Assembly (NCBI GenBank): GCA_023659985.1
Contig: JAGXOH010000027.1
Span: forward strand, 1 to 8,992
Length of the DNA: 8,992 nt
From: Candidatus Falkowbacteria bacterium LH_S3
Lineage (GTDB): Bacteria > Patescibacteriota > Patescibacteriia > Patescibacteriales > JAGXOH01
Direction: 5' to 3'
Shown here: positions 1 through 6,109 of the stretch, one piece after another
Position numbering within the stretch: position 1 is the first letter of the stretch
How the letters are laid out: each line of letters begins with the position of its first letter
Position numbers and translations under genes: made by a program
Notes under the pieces: model-generated
What the model saw: the letters and a program-made list of their open reading frames with translations, nothing else
Told to the model about the DNA's origin: nothing
Database searches by the model: none

Positions 1-31
1 AAAAATAAGATTCCCATTAGAGATAAACGAT

Positions 32-1243
32 ATGTTTCAAAGAACTAAAAACTTAAACCTATCCACTATAAAACAGATAGAGCTGGAAGCATCCAAATAT
101 CCGGACGCCATATCCTTAGCTCAAGGTATACCTAGTTGTGACACCTCAGAACACATTAAAAAAAGAGCTGAAAACGCTTTAAAAAGAGGGGTGGTAGGAA
201 AATACTCTCTAACCTTCGGCCTTCCAGAGTTAAGAGAGTTAATTGAGCACGCTTTGGAAAAAGAAAATATGTATTATGATTGGCAAAAAGAAATTCTGGT
301 TACAGCTGGCGCAATTGAAGCTATCACCGCCACTATTTTAACTTTAACCCAAAACGAAGATGAGGTTATTATTCCTGAACCCACATACACCAGTTATAAA
401 GAAGTAATAAAATTAGCCGGATGCAAACCGATTTTTGTCCCCCTTGACAGAAAAAATGGCTGGTGCTTTGATTTTGAAAAATTCAAGCAAGCAGTTACAG
501 ACAAAACCAAAGCTATATTTTACTGCAATCCCAATAACCCCACAGGAACGATTTATACTCAAAAACAACTTCTGCAGTTAGCTGACTTGGCTCAAAAAAA
601 CGATTTGTATATTATATCTGATGAGGTTTATAAAGACTTTTCATTTGATGCAACCAAAATCTTTTCTTTGGCTGAAATTAAAGAGTTAAGAAAATCAGTT
701 ATCAGAATATTTTCTTTTTCCAAAGTTTTCGCCATGACCGGTTGGAGGGTAGGGTATTTGCACAGTGATGAATCTATTGTCCAAGAAATAATCAAAGTCC
801 ATGACATGCTAGTAACTTGCGCTCCTGTTATTTCTCAATACGCAGCTATGGGTGCCTTGGAAATGAAGGACATAGACCTTCAAGAATTTACTGAAAAATA
901 TAAAAATAAAAGAGACTTAGTGATCCAAAGACTAAAAAGACTACCACAAATTTTTGATTTTGTTATGCCTGAAGGTACCTATTACACTTTTCCTAAAATT
1001 TCACCAAGGATAGACACCAATAATAATTTAGGACTTTTAAATGAAAAAGGCGAGGTTGATTCCTGGAAATTTGCAATGTGGTTACTAAAAGAGAGCCAAG
1101 TAGCAACCGTGCCAGGGGTGGCTTTTGGAAATACAGGAGAGAGTCATATTAGAATAAATTTCGGAAGAAGTGAAAAGTCAATTAACAAAGCTTTTGACAG
1201 AATGGAAAACGTTTTTAAAAATAAATGCGGTCTGAAAATATGA
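32..1243 (+). CDS. PLP-dependent class I/II aminotransferase
   Basis: A complete fold-type I aminotransferase of 403 residues, the usual length for the aspartate-aminotransferase-like family. It should move an amino group between an amino acid and a 2-oxo acid using pyridoxal phosphate in the cytoplasm. Visible motifs, in order: SLAQGIP near residues 28-34, the YSLTFGLPELRE substrate/PLP loop near 58-69, NPNNPTG at 166-172, the SDEVY cofactor aspartate D197, the SFSK Schiff-base lysine K231, and a C-terminal IRINF carrying R374, which normally binds the substrate carboxylate. The substrate cannot be read from sequence. The start at 32 places the N-terminus where relatives begin, with a weak AGAGA about 8 nt upstream. 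The frame stays open to the window edge, so a slightly longer start is not excluded. It is the first visible gene of a plus-strand run and its stop overlaps the next start (ATGA). Confidence 0.93.
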   Translation: MFQRTKNLNLSTIKQIELEASKYPDAISLAQGIPSCDTSEHIKKRAENALKRGVVGKYSLTFGLPELRELIEHALEKENMYYDWQKEILVTAGAIEAITATILTLTQNEDEVIIPEPTYTSYKEVIKLAGCKPIFVPLDRKNGWCFDFEKFKQAVTDKTKAIFYCNPNNPTGTIYTQKQLLQLADLAQKNDLYIISDEVYKDFSFDATKIFSLAEIKELRKSVIRIFSFSKVFAMTGWRVGYLHSDESIVQEIIKVHDMLVTCAPVISQYAAMGALEMKDIDLQEFTEKYKNKRDLVIQRLKRLPQIFDFVMPEGTYYTFPKISPRIDTNNNLGLLNEKGEVDSWKFAMWLLKESQVATVPGVAFGNTGESHIRINFGRSEKSINKAFDRMENVFKNKCGLKI

Positions 1244-2019
1244 AAAAAATATTAAAACAAATACTTAAATATTATTTAAAACTAATAACCAAAATTGTTT
1301 TATTTATTCACAGGCCTACTATTATAGCTATTGCCGGAGCGACTAATAAAACTTTTGTTAAAAATCGAGTAAAACAAACTTTACAAAAAAACGGTTTTAA
1401 TGTTCGGGCTAACCCTAAAAATTTTAATACCGAGATCGGCCTTCCTTTAGCTATTTTATACCTTTCCAGTGGCTATAATTATTATAGAAAGTGGCTTCCA
1501 ATAATTTTTAAAGCTCTGTTAACAATTTTTCAAACTAACTTTCCAAAATACCTTGTTTTGGAACTAGGGGTTTCTAATATCGGGGATATGAATTATTTAT
1601 TAACAATCATCAAACCAAAAGTAACAATTATAACCGATATCACCAGCAAATATTTAGAAGGATTTAATGATATGGACCAACTGGTGGGGGAGTATCAAAT
1701 ACTTGCCAAAAAAACAAATTCAAGAGAAATATTGATCTTGAACAATGATAACTCTAGGGTTAAAACACTATCTAATAATGCAAGCGCTCAAAAAATATTT
1801 TTTGGTTTTCATCCGGATTCAAACCCCAGGGTTGTTAGTGTAAAAAGAGGGGATAGGGGAGAAATAGCCACTACTACACACGACGGAAAACAAGAAACAT
1901 ACACTTTGGACAGATTTGGGCAACATCATGTTTATGCTTTAATGGTCAGTCTTATAATCAATAAATACTTTCCCTATGAGGAAAACAAGAAAAAGAAGTT
2001 TTCTAAAAAGCAAGATTAA
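1240..2019 (+). CDS. Stand-alone Mur-ligase central domain (MurF-like), probable pseudoenzyme
   Basis: A 259-residue protein related to the ATP-binding middle domain of MurF-type UDP-MurNAc-peptide ligases. From the N-terminus it has a basic amphipathic or membrane-associated helix (1-24), a P-loop region (AGATNKT, 32-38), ELG with E108, a SKYLEGF segment (136-142) matching the AHLEGF block, a D-N-N-x-x-x-V segment (170-174), and the G-x-H-x-V-Y-A-L end of the domain (227-234). The UDP-binding N-terminal and C-terminal ligase domains are absent. The second P-loop glycine is Asn, the AHLEGF histidine is Tyr, and the lysine expected about ten residues after it, which is carbamoylated in Mur ligases, appears to be Tyr. 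Catalysis is therefore doubtful. The start at 1240 is preferred because it forms an ATGA overlap with the aminotransferase stop; ATG 1225 in the same frame is the alternative. The tail overlaps ftsQ by 44 nt, so a division or envelope role is inferred. Confidence 0.82.
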   Translation: MKKILKQILKYYLKLITKIVLFIHRPTIIAIAGATNKTFVKNRVKQTLQKNGFNVRANPKNFNTEIGLPLAILYLSSGYNYYRKWLPIIFKALLTIFQTNFPKYLVLELGVSNIGDMNYLLTIIKPKVTIITDITSKYLEGFNDMDQLVGEYQILAKKTNSREILILNNDNSRVKTLSNNASAQKIFFGFHPDSNPRVVSVKRGDRGEIATTTHDGKQETYTLDRFGQHHVYALMVSLIINKYFPYEENKKKKFSKKQD

Positions 2020-2839
2020 CCGCAAACGAACAATCCCGAATAATCCTTTTTTAGCAAACAAGAAAAAAAAGAAAGTAAAAATTCCTTTGCGATATAAATT
2101 ATATACTCTTGCTTTTATAATAATAGCCCTGCCAGTAGGATGGTTTTTCTTAGGTTGCCAGATATGGAATATAGACAATATTGACATTCAAGGATTAACC
2201 AGAACCCCAGAACAAGAAATTAGGAGTATAATAACCGATCAAACCCAGGAAAAGAAAATGCTCCCCGTAAGCCAAAAGAATTTGATCATCTTGGATAACG
2301 ATGAATTAAAAAATAAACTTAATTCAACTTATAGATTTGAAAAAATTGATATTAAAAAAGTATGGCCAAATAAACTGCTTTTAACCATTCAAGAAAAACC
2401 TTATACTTATATTTGGCAAGAAGCAGATAGGTATTACTACGCTGATGAAGATAATTATATACTAAAGGAAATAGAAGCAAGTAACCTAAAAGAAAACAAT
2501 AAATATCCGATTATTTTGAATAAAAACAAAAACAAAATAACAGGAGACAAAGTTAATGCTGAAAATCAATATATACAAACCGTGCTTACCATAAACGATG
2601 AACTTAAAAAAAGGACAACTGATTTTACTTTTGCTATAGATAAATTTATAATAACTAAAGAAATAAATACTTTAAAACTAACATTGACACAAGGACCAGA
2701 AATATATTTTGATATTAATGGTAGCATTGAAGAGCAGCTTAATAATCTTAAAGATTTAAAACAAACCAAATTAAAAAATAATTTTAAAGATAAAGAATAT
2801 ATTGATCTTAGATACGGAAATAGAATATATTATAAATAA
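1976..2839 (+). CDS. ftsQ: Cell division protein FtsQ/DivIB
   Basis: A 287-residue bitopic membrane protein of the divisome. FtsQ family members link FtsL/FtsB to septal peptidoglycan synthesis outside the membrane. The sequence shows a very basic cytoplasmic tail (1-40, many K/R), one transmembrane helix (about 41-61), a POTRA domain starting at WNIDNIDIQGL (64-74) and running to the KKVWPNKLLLTIQEKP strand (128-142), then the beta domain, ending in EYIDLRYGNRIYYK (274-287), the typical FtsQ C-terminus. The first ATG lies inside the Mur-like gene with no Shine-Dalgarno sequence, and no other methionine precedes the transmembrane helix, so translation is probably coupled to the upstream gene. 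Mur ligases commonly neighbour ftsQ in the dcw cluster, and this pair may be a remnant of that arrangement. Confidence 0.9.
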   Translation: MRKTRKRSFLKSKINRKRTIPNNPFLANKKKKKVKIPLRYKLYTLAFIIIALPVGWFFLGCQIWNIDNIDIQGLTRTPEQEIRSIITDQTQEKKMLPVSQKNLIILDNDELKNKLNSTYRFEKIDIKKVWPNKLLLTIQEKPYTYIWQEADRYYYADEDNYILKEIEASNLKENNKYPIILNKNKNKITGDKVNAENQYIQTVLTINDELKKRTTDFTFAIDKFIITKEINTLKLTLTQGPEIYFDINGSIEEQLNNLKDLKQTKLKNNFKDKEYIDLRYGNRIYYK

Positions 2840-2907
2840 AATAATTTTTTAAATTTTTTTTAATTTTAGTCAAAATTTACAAAAAGTGCTAATTTTAACT
2901 AAAAAAA

Positions 2908-2920
2908 TAAGGAGATGATT
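2908..2920 (+). promoter_or_regulatory. Near-complete Shine-Dalgarno match, displaced from its ORF
   Basis: TAAGGAGATGATT differs from the canonical complement of the 16S rRNA 3' end (TAAGGAGGTGATC) at only two of thirteen positions. It is the strongest such match in the left 7.6 kb, where most genes have none. The ATG inside it opens only a 7-codon frame (2915-2938). The candidate miniprotein ATG at 2945 is about 30 nt from the GGAG core. The TTAAAG/CTTTAA stem (2919-2924 with 2933-2938) would shorten the effective spacing to about 10 nt if folded. Confidence 0.4.
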
Positions 2921-2944
2921 AAAGGACATAATCTTTAAGTATAT

Positions 2945-3103
2945 ATGGAAAGATTTTTAAAACCAGAATTTTGGTTCAAATTCGTATTCTTTATCGCTAT
3001 AATTGTATTTTGTATAATGATTATCGGATTTTTTTTGTTATTTCTTAAAATAATGTTATCATTTTTACCTGAAATTAACATTTTGGGATTAACCATATCA
3101 TAA
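2945..3103 (+). CDS. Candidate 52-aa single-pass membrane miniprotein
   Basis: I do not recognise this product. It starts MERFLKPEFWFKF and continues with a strongly hydrophobic stretch (about residues 9-41, rich in F, I, V, L), giving one transmembrane helix with a charged N-terminus, then a short ELNILGLTIS-like polar tail (the residues read are EINILGLTIS). It stands alone between ftsQ and the Xer gene on the same strand. A strong but distant Shine-Dalgarno match and a small hairpin precede it. An AT-rich sequence readily produces hydrophobic chance ORFs because TTT, ATT and TTA dominate. The evidence is therefore the combination of a start, a ribosome-binding signal upstream, and a plausible topology. 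No homology is claimed. Confidence 0.4.
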   Translation: MERFLKPEFWFKFVFFIAIIVFCIMIIGFFLLFLKIMLSFLPEINILGLTIS

Positions 3104-3258
3104 ATCACGTTTAACTGCTAGTGATTATTAAAGGTTATATTAAAAAGCAAGATCAAGCCGGTCAATGTATCCTTTAAAAAGAGCTATTGCTTACATCCTA
3201 AAAATAAGCTATATTAAGGACTATACGTTAATTAACATACATAATATGAAGTAACATC

Positions 3259-3264
3259 TATACT
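3259..3264 (+). promoter_or_regulatory. Candidate -10 element (TATACT) for a leaderless Xer transcript
   Basis: TATACT ends 8 nt before the Xer ATG at 3273, so a transcript starting about 7 nt downstream would begin at or next to the start codon. No Shine-Dalgarno sequence is present (the preceding bases are CTTCCCTCCT), which fits leaderless initiation. No good -35 hexamer lies at 16-18 nt, and this AT-rich region yields many -10-like words, so the call is weak. Confidence 0.3.
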
Positions 3265-3272
3265 TCCCTCCT

Positions 3273-4244
3273 ATGAAAGAAAACAAACCTATAATCAAAT
3301 ACATACAAGATTTCTTAGATTACTTGGAAATAGAACAAGGGTTGTCCAATAACTCTCAAAAAAATTATCATCGTTTTTTAAATAAATTTTTTAAATGGCT
3401 TGAGAATAATAACCTTCCCCACTTAAAACCTTATGAACTTAATACTGATATTGTTTCTAAATATAGATTATTCTTAGCCAGGCACACAAATCCCAAAACT
3501 AAAAAAACCTTAAAGAAAAGTACTCAAAATTTATATCTGATAGCATTAAGGTCGCTATTAAGCTTTTTTTTGGAAAAAAACATCACTTCCCTACCCCCAG
3601 ATAAAATAAAATTAGCTAAAGATAAATCTGATTCTGAAGTAAAATTCCTAACATTAGAACAAATTGAAAAATTATTAGACGCTCCAAATACAAAAAATAT
3701 AACTGGTCTAAGGGATAAAGCTATCTTAGAAACTTTATTTTCCACTGGTTTACGAGTGGCTGAATTAGTAAGTTTTAACAGGGATCAACTTAAAATAAAA
3801 AAAAATACAAAAGATCTGGAAATCGCAACAACAGGGAAAGGAGAAAAAATTCGTACTGTTTATTTTTCCGAAAGATCTGTAGACACTCTTAAAAAATATT
3901 TAAATGAACGCAAAGATATGGATGAAGCGTTGTTTATAAATTATTCACGGTCAGCTCAAAGATTAAGACAATCAAGGAGGCTAACAGTTAAAAGTATTGA
4001 TGATATTGTTAAAAAATATGTTAAAATCGCAGGATTACCGACTATAATAACCCCCCACTCTATCAGACATTCTTTTGCCACTGACCTCCTGTCCCAAGGT
4101 GCGGATTTAAGGTTAGTGCAAGAATTTTTAGGACACAAAAATATTTCTACCACCCAAATATACACCCATGTAACCAATAAAAATCTTAGAGATGCTCATA
4201 AAAGATTGCACAGCGGGAGAAAAATAAATAAAAAGAATTATTAA
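3273..4244 (+). CDS. xerC: XerC/XerD-type tyrosine recombinase
   Basis: A 323-residue site-specific tyrosine recombinase of the Xer family, which resolves chromosome dimers at a dif site near division. The N-terminal SAM-like core-binding domain covers about residues 5-105 (IQDFLDYLEIEQGLS at 11-25). The catalytic domain covers about 125-315. All catalytic residues are visible: R161 in TGLRVAEL, K189 in TGKGEK, H262 and R265 in PHSIRHSFAT, H288 in LGHKN, and nucleophile Y297 in IYTHV. Length and spacing are typical of a housekeeping Xer rather than a phage or integron integrase. The XerC/XerD label is not decided by sequence alone, and small genomes often keep a single Xer. It is the last plus-strand gene before a convergent M23 gene, and no flanking integrase attachment site was seen. 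Confidence 0.92.
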   Translation: MKENKPIIKYIQDFLDYLEIEQGLSNNSQKNYHRFLNKFFKWLENNNLPHLKPYELNTDIVSKYRLFLARHTNPKTKKTLKKSTQNLYLIALRSLLSFFLEKNITSLPPDKIKLAKDKSDSEVKFLTLEQIEKLLDAPNTKNITGLRDKAILETLFSTGLRVAELVSFNRDQLKIKKNTKDLEIATTGKGEKIRTVYFSERSVDTLKKYLNERKDMDEALFINYSRSAQRLRQSRRLTVKSIDDIVKKYVKIAGLPTIITPHSIRHSFATDLLSQGADLRLVQEFLGHKNISTTQIYTHVTNKNLRDAHKRLHSGRKINKKNY

Positions 4245-4257
4245 TATTAATTCTTTT
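4231..4257 (-). terminator. Hairpin terminator between converging Xer and M23 genes
   Basis: A perfect 10-bp stem (AAAAGAATTA with TAATTCTTTT) encloses a 7-nt loop and overlaps the Xer stop codon. On the minus strand the stem is followed by TTATTTATTTTT-type sequence, so it best serves the M23 gene, which ends at 4267. On the plus strand it ends in four T, so it may work weakly both ways. The stem is nearly all A-T, which lowers confidence. Confidence 0.6.
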
Positions 4258-4266
4258 GCCTAAGCT

Positions 4267-5544
4267 TTAATCTAAAATATAATAATTATTATTCAAATAC
4301 TCTAACGGATTTACCGGAATACCGTTTTTTCTTACCTCAAAATGCAAATGCGGGCCTGTAGTTAAAGATCCAGCTCCTCTGGTACCTGGCAATCCTCCAC
4401 TTAATCCAATGGTCTGTCCTTGTATCACATATTCATCTTCACTAATATAAGATTTGTTAACATGACCGTAAACCGTAGAAATACCGTCTCCATGAACTAT
4501 CATGATATAACCGTATGAAGGACCGTTTATTTTTACTCGAGCTACATATCCGGAAGCTGCCGTTTTTATGGTGGTGTTAAAAGAGGCTCTTAGATCTATG
4601 CCAGGATGTTCAAATAAATATCTGAAAGGATAATCCGGATCATGAAAAGTGGCAGTAATGGGATGGTCTCCGGAAATGGGCCAAATCAAGCCAGCATCGT
4701 TAAACTCAAGTTCATCTTTAGATAATTCTTTTAATTTCTGCCTTACCTTTTTTTCTAAAGAAGCTATTTCGGCTTGGGCTTGTTGTTGTTCTTGTTCGAC
4801 TTTAGTCAATAAATTACTATATTTTTGTTCTGAGTTTTCTGTTTGTTCAATTAAAAATTTTTTATGTTCTTTTTCATCTTCAAGACCTACCTTTCTTTTT
4901 TCCAGCTCTTCCCTTAATTTTTTCATCTCATTCTGTTTTCTCTCCAATTCTGTTTTTTCTTGAGTTAAATTTTCTTTATCGTCTTTTAAAGCATCTACGC
5001 TTTTTTTCATTTTTTTATTAACATCTTGAAGATATTTGATTCTATCTAAAAAATCACTTAAATTGTCATTCATTAATAAAATTTGTAGCGCATCCACTCT
5101 ATCTTGCTTGTATAAAAGTTGCAATATACTGGCAATACGCTCTTTATTTTTTGCTATATTCTGGCTTTTGCTTGCGATTTCCGCTTGAGTTCTTTGGATT
5201 TCTAAATTAGTCGTCCTTATATCTTTCTTAACCTGTTCAACCTTTAATTCTGCCTTTTTAATACGATTTTCAATTATACCGATTTGATTTTTTAGGCTAA
5301 CTTGTTTCTTCTGCTGCTCTTGTATGAGTTGTGAATATTCTTCCTGTTGTTTCTTAACGTCATCAACTTTATCCTTGTTTTCGCTTATTTTTTCGTTTAA
5401 TACTTTTACCTCTGGATTTGTATTACTACTCTCCCCTATGGCAATATTTATATATGATGACAAAGATATATAAACAGCCCCGAACATAATAATTATGACC
5501 GAGGTTACAGATATTAATAATTTCTTGGTTTGGCTATCAAACAT
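4267..5544 (-). CDS. Membrane-anchored PcsB/CwlO-like M23 peptidase with coiled coil
   Basis: A 425-residue cell-wall hydrolase. It has an N-terminal membrane anchor or uncleaved signal helix (about 8-30), then a long coiled coil (about 44-280) containing a PcsB/CwlO-like block (LQLLYKQDRVDALQILL near 141-157 and DFLDRIKYLQ near 164-173). A C-terminal LytM/M23 domain follows (about 286-418). The zinc and catalytic residues are intact: H313 and D317 in HPGID, H361 in YGH, and H399/H401 in GPHLHFEV. It should therefore cleave peptide cross-bridges in peptidoglycan, unlike EnvC/NlpD activators that have lost these residues. Relatives with this coiled coil are often controlled by FtsE-FtsX, but no ftsEX is in the window. 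It is transcribed alone, divergently from rpmA. No clear Shine-Dalgarno sequence precedes the ATG; a weak GTGAG lies 5-6 nt upstream. Confidence 0.92.
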   Translation of the reverse strand: MFDSQTKKLLISVTSVIIIMFGAVYISLSSYINIAIGESSNTNPEVKVLNEKISENKDKVDDVKKQQEEYSQLIQEQQKKQVSLKNQIGIIENRIKKAELKVEQVKKDIRTTNLEIQRTQAEIASKSQNIAKNKERIASILQLLYKQDRVDALQILLMNDNLSDFLDRIKYLQDVNKKMKKSVDALKDDKENLTQEKTELERKQNEMKKLREELEKRKVGLEDEKEHKKFLIEQTENSEQKYSNLLTKVEQEQQQAQAEIASLEKKVRQKLKELSKDELEFNDAGLIWPISGDHPITATFHDPDYPFRYLFEHPGIDLRASFNTTIKTAASGYVARVKINGPSYGYIMIVHGDGISTVYGHVNKSYISEDEYVIQGQTIGLSGGLPGTRGAGSLTTGPHLHFEVRKNGIPVNPLEYLNNNYYILD

Positions 5545-5581
5545 AAAAACTCACATTCTTATACATCACCTAATAATAAAA

Positions 5582-5590
5582 ATTATAACA
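5582..5590 (-). promoter_or_regulatory. Extended -10 promoter of the M23 gene
   Basis: Read on the minus strand, TGTTATAAT contains a perfect TATAAT with an upstream TG, an extended -10. The bases at the -35 distance (TAGTTT or TTAGTT) match poorly, which is tolerated for extended -10 promoters. The predicted start near 5575 gives a leader of about 30 nt to the ATG at 5544. It faces away from the rpmA promoter 40-70 bp further right. Confidence 0.6.
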
Positions 5591-5629
5591 CATTTTTGTT
5601 TTTAAAACTAAGAAAACGTCTCTTATTCC

Positions 5630-5657
5630 TTGACACCACCTATTTTTGTGATATATT
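5630..5657 (+). promoter_or_regulatory. Sigma-70-type promoter of rpmA
   Basis: A consensus -35 TTGACA (5630-5635), a 16-bp spacer, and an extended -10 TGATATATT with hexamer TATATT (5652-5657). This is the best promoter in the window. Transcription would start near 5664, leaving a leader of about 47 nt with no Shine-Dalgarno sequence before the ATG at 5711. Confidence 0.75.
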
Positions 5658-5710
5658 AAAAATCAGTTTAATAATCAATCATAAATTAAAATTAAAGATC
5701 ATATTGGCAT

Positions 5711-5989
5711 ATGGCACACAAAAAAGCCGGAGGCTCAACAGTAGTCAATGATTCAATTGGTAAACGGCTCGGGGTAAAATTAACTCACGGGCAATTTGCT
5801 AATGTTGGATCCATTATTATAAGACAAAGAGGAACTAAATATCAGGCAGGTAAAAATGTAGCTGTTGGCAAGGATGATACTTTATTTGCTAAAGTATCAG
5901 GTGTAGTTAATTTTACCACCAAAAGCATGAAAAAATTCAATAATAAAGTAAAGACTTCTAAATTTGTAAATATTGAGCCCTCAAAATAA
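5711..5989 (+). CDS. rpmA: Large-subunit ribosomal protein bL27
   Basis: A 92-residue L27 that begins directly with the mature motif MAHKKAGGST, whose N-terminus reaches the peptidyl-transferase centre of the ribosome. It lacks the cleavable N-terminal extension found in Firmicutes. The family core GKRLGVK (17-23), GSIIIRQRGTKYQAGKNVAVGKDDTLFA and SGVVNF is intact. One residue is missing relative to the usual STRNGRDS region (here STVVNDS). A lysine-rich tail of about 20 residues follows the core, which is a normal length for the family. In most bacteria rpmA follows rplU; here it is monocistronic, with its own strong promoter and a terminator 35 nt after the stop. Confidence 0.97.
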   Translation: MAHKKAGGSTVVNDSIGKRLGVKLTHGQFANVGSIIIRQRGTKYQAGKNVAVGKDDTLFAKVSGVVNFTTKSMKKFNNKVKTSKFVNIEPSK

Positions 5990-6023
5990 AAATTAATCTT
6001 ATTTAGGACAATTTTTCTCTTCT

Positions 6024-6058
6024 AAAAACCGTATTGTTAAACGCGGTTTTTTATTTTG
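6024..6058 (+). terminator. Intrinsic terminator of rpmA
   Basis: An 8-bp stem (AAAAACCG with CGGTTTTT, extendable by a G-T pair) with a loop of about 10-12 nt is followed by TTATTTTG. It lies 35 nt beyond the rpmA stop and between rpmA and the converging htpX, so it ends the rpmA transcript before the antisense gene. Confidence 0.75.
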
Positions 6059-6109
6059 TTATTACCAAATTTGTTAAAGCTTTACTTTATTTTCTATCAA
6101 AAAATAAAT

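Larger units (their letters stand above)
2840..3272 (+). other. AT-rich gap between ftsQ and the Xer gene
   Basis: These 433 bases contain no ORF of normal size. They begin with T-rich runs just after the ftsQ stop that could weaken transcription but form no convincing GC-containing terminator. An almost complete anti-16S match (TAAGGAG then TGATT, 2908-2920) follows, then a short hairpin (2919-2938) and a 52-codon ORF (2945-3103). A 6-bp inverted repeat, AATCAC/GTGATT (3103-3108 and 3121-3126), overlaps that ORF's stop. A second, weaker 29-codon ORF runs 3165-3254 with no ribosome binding site, and I do not call it a gene. No tRNA or known riboswitch was recognised. Confidence 0.6.

Noticed and set aside
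1939..2187. 82-codon minus-strand ORF, Phe/Leu-rich.
   Set aside because: Antisense of the lysine-rich ftsQ N-terminus; a compositional shadow.
2840..2870. Terminator after ftsQ.
   Set aside because: Only A/T runs with an imperfect stem; no stable hairpin could be drawn.
2970..2985. tRNA-like T-loop word GGTTCAAATTC.
   Set aside because: The flanking bases do not pair as a T stem and no cloverleaf arms are present; it lies inside the miniprotein ORF.
3165..3254. 29-codon ORF starting MYPLKRAIAYIL.
   Set aside because: No ribosome binding site, very short, and unremarkable in AT-rich DNA.
3218..3262. Possible dif (Xer recombination) site just upstream of the Xer gene: the reverse strand reads CATATTATGTATGTTAAT.
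   Set aside because: It has a TTATG half-site word but no ATAA-ending partner arm six bases away, so the 11-6-11 dif layout is missing.
4649..4963. 104-codon plus-strand ORF rich in Ser, Phe and Cys.
   Set aside because: It is the antisense of the Lys/Glu-rich coiled coil of the M23 gene, a usual shadow ORF.
5530..5751. 73-codon plus-strand ORF covering the M23-rpmA intergenic region.
   Set aside because: It overlaps the divergent promoters and the start of rpmA in another frame and has no protein-like character.
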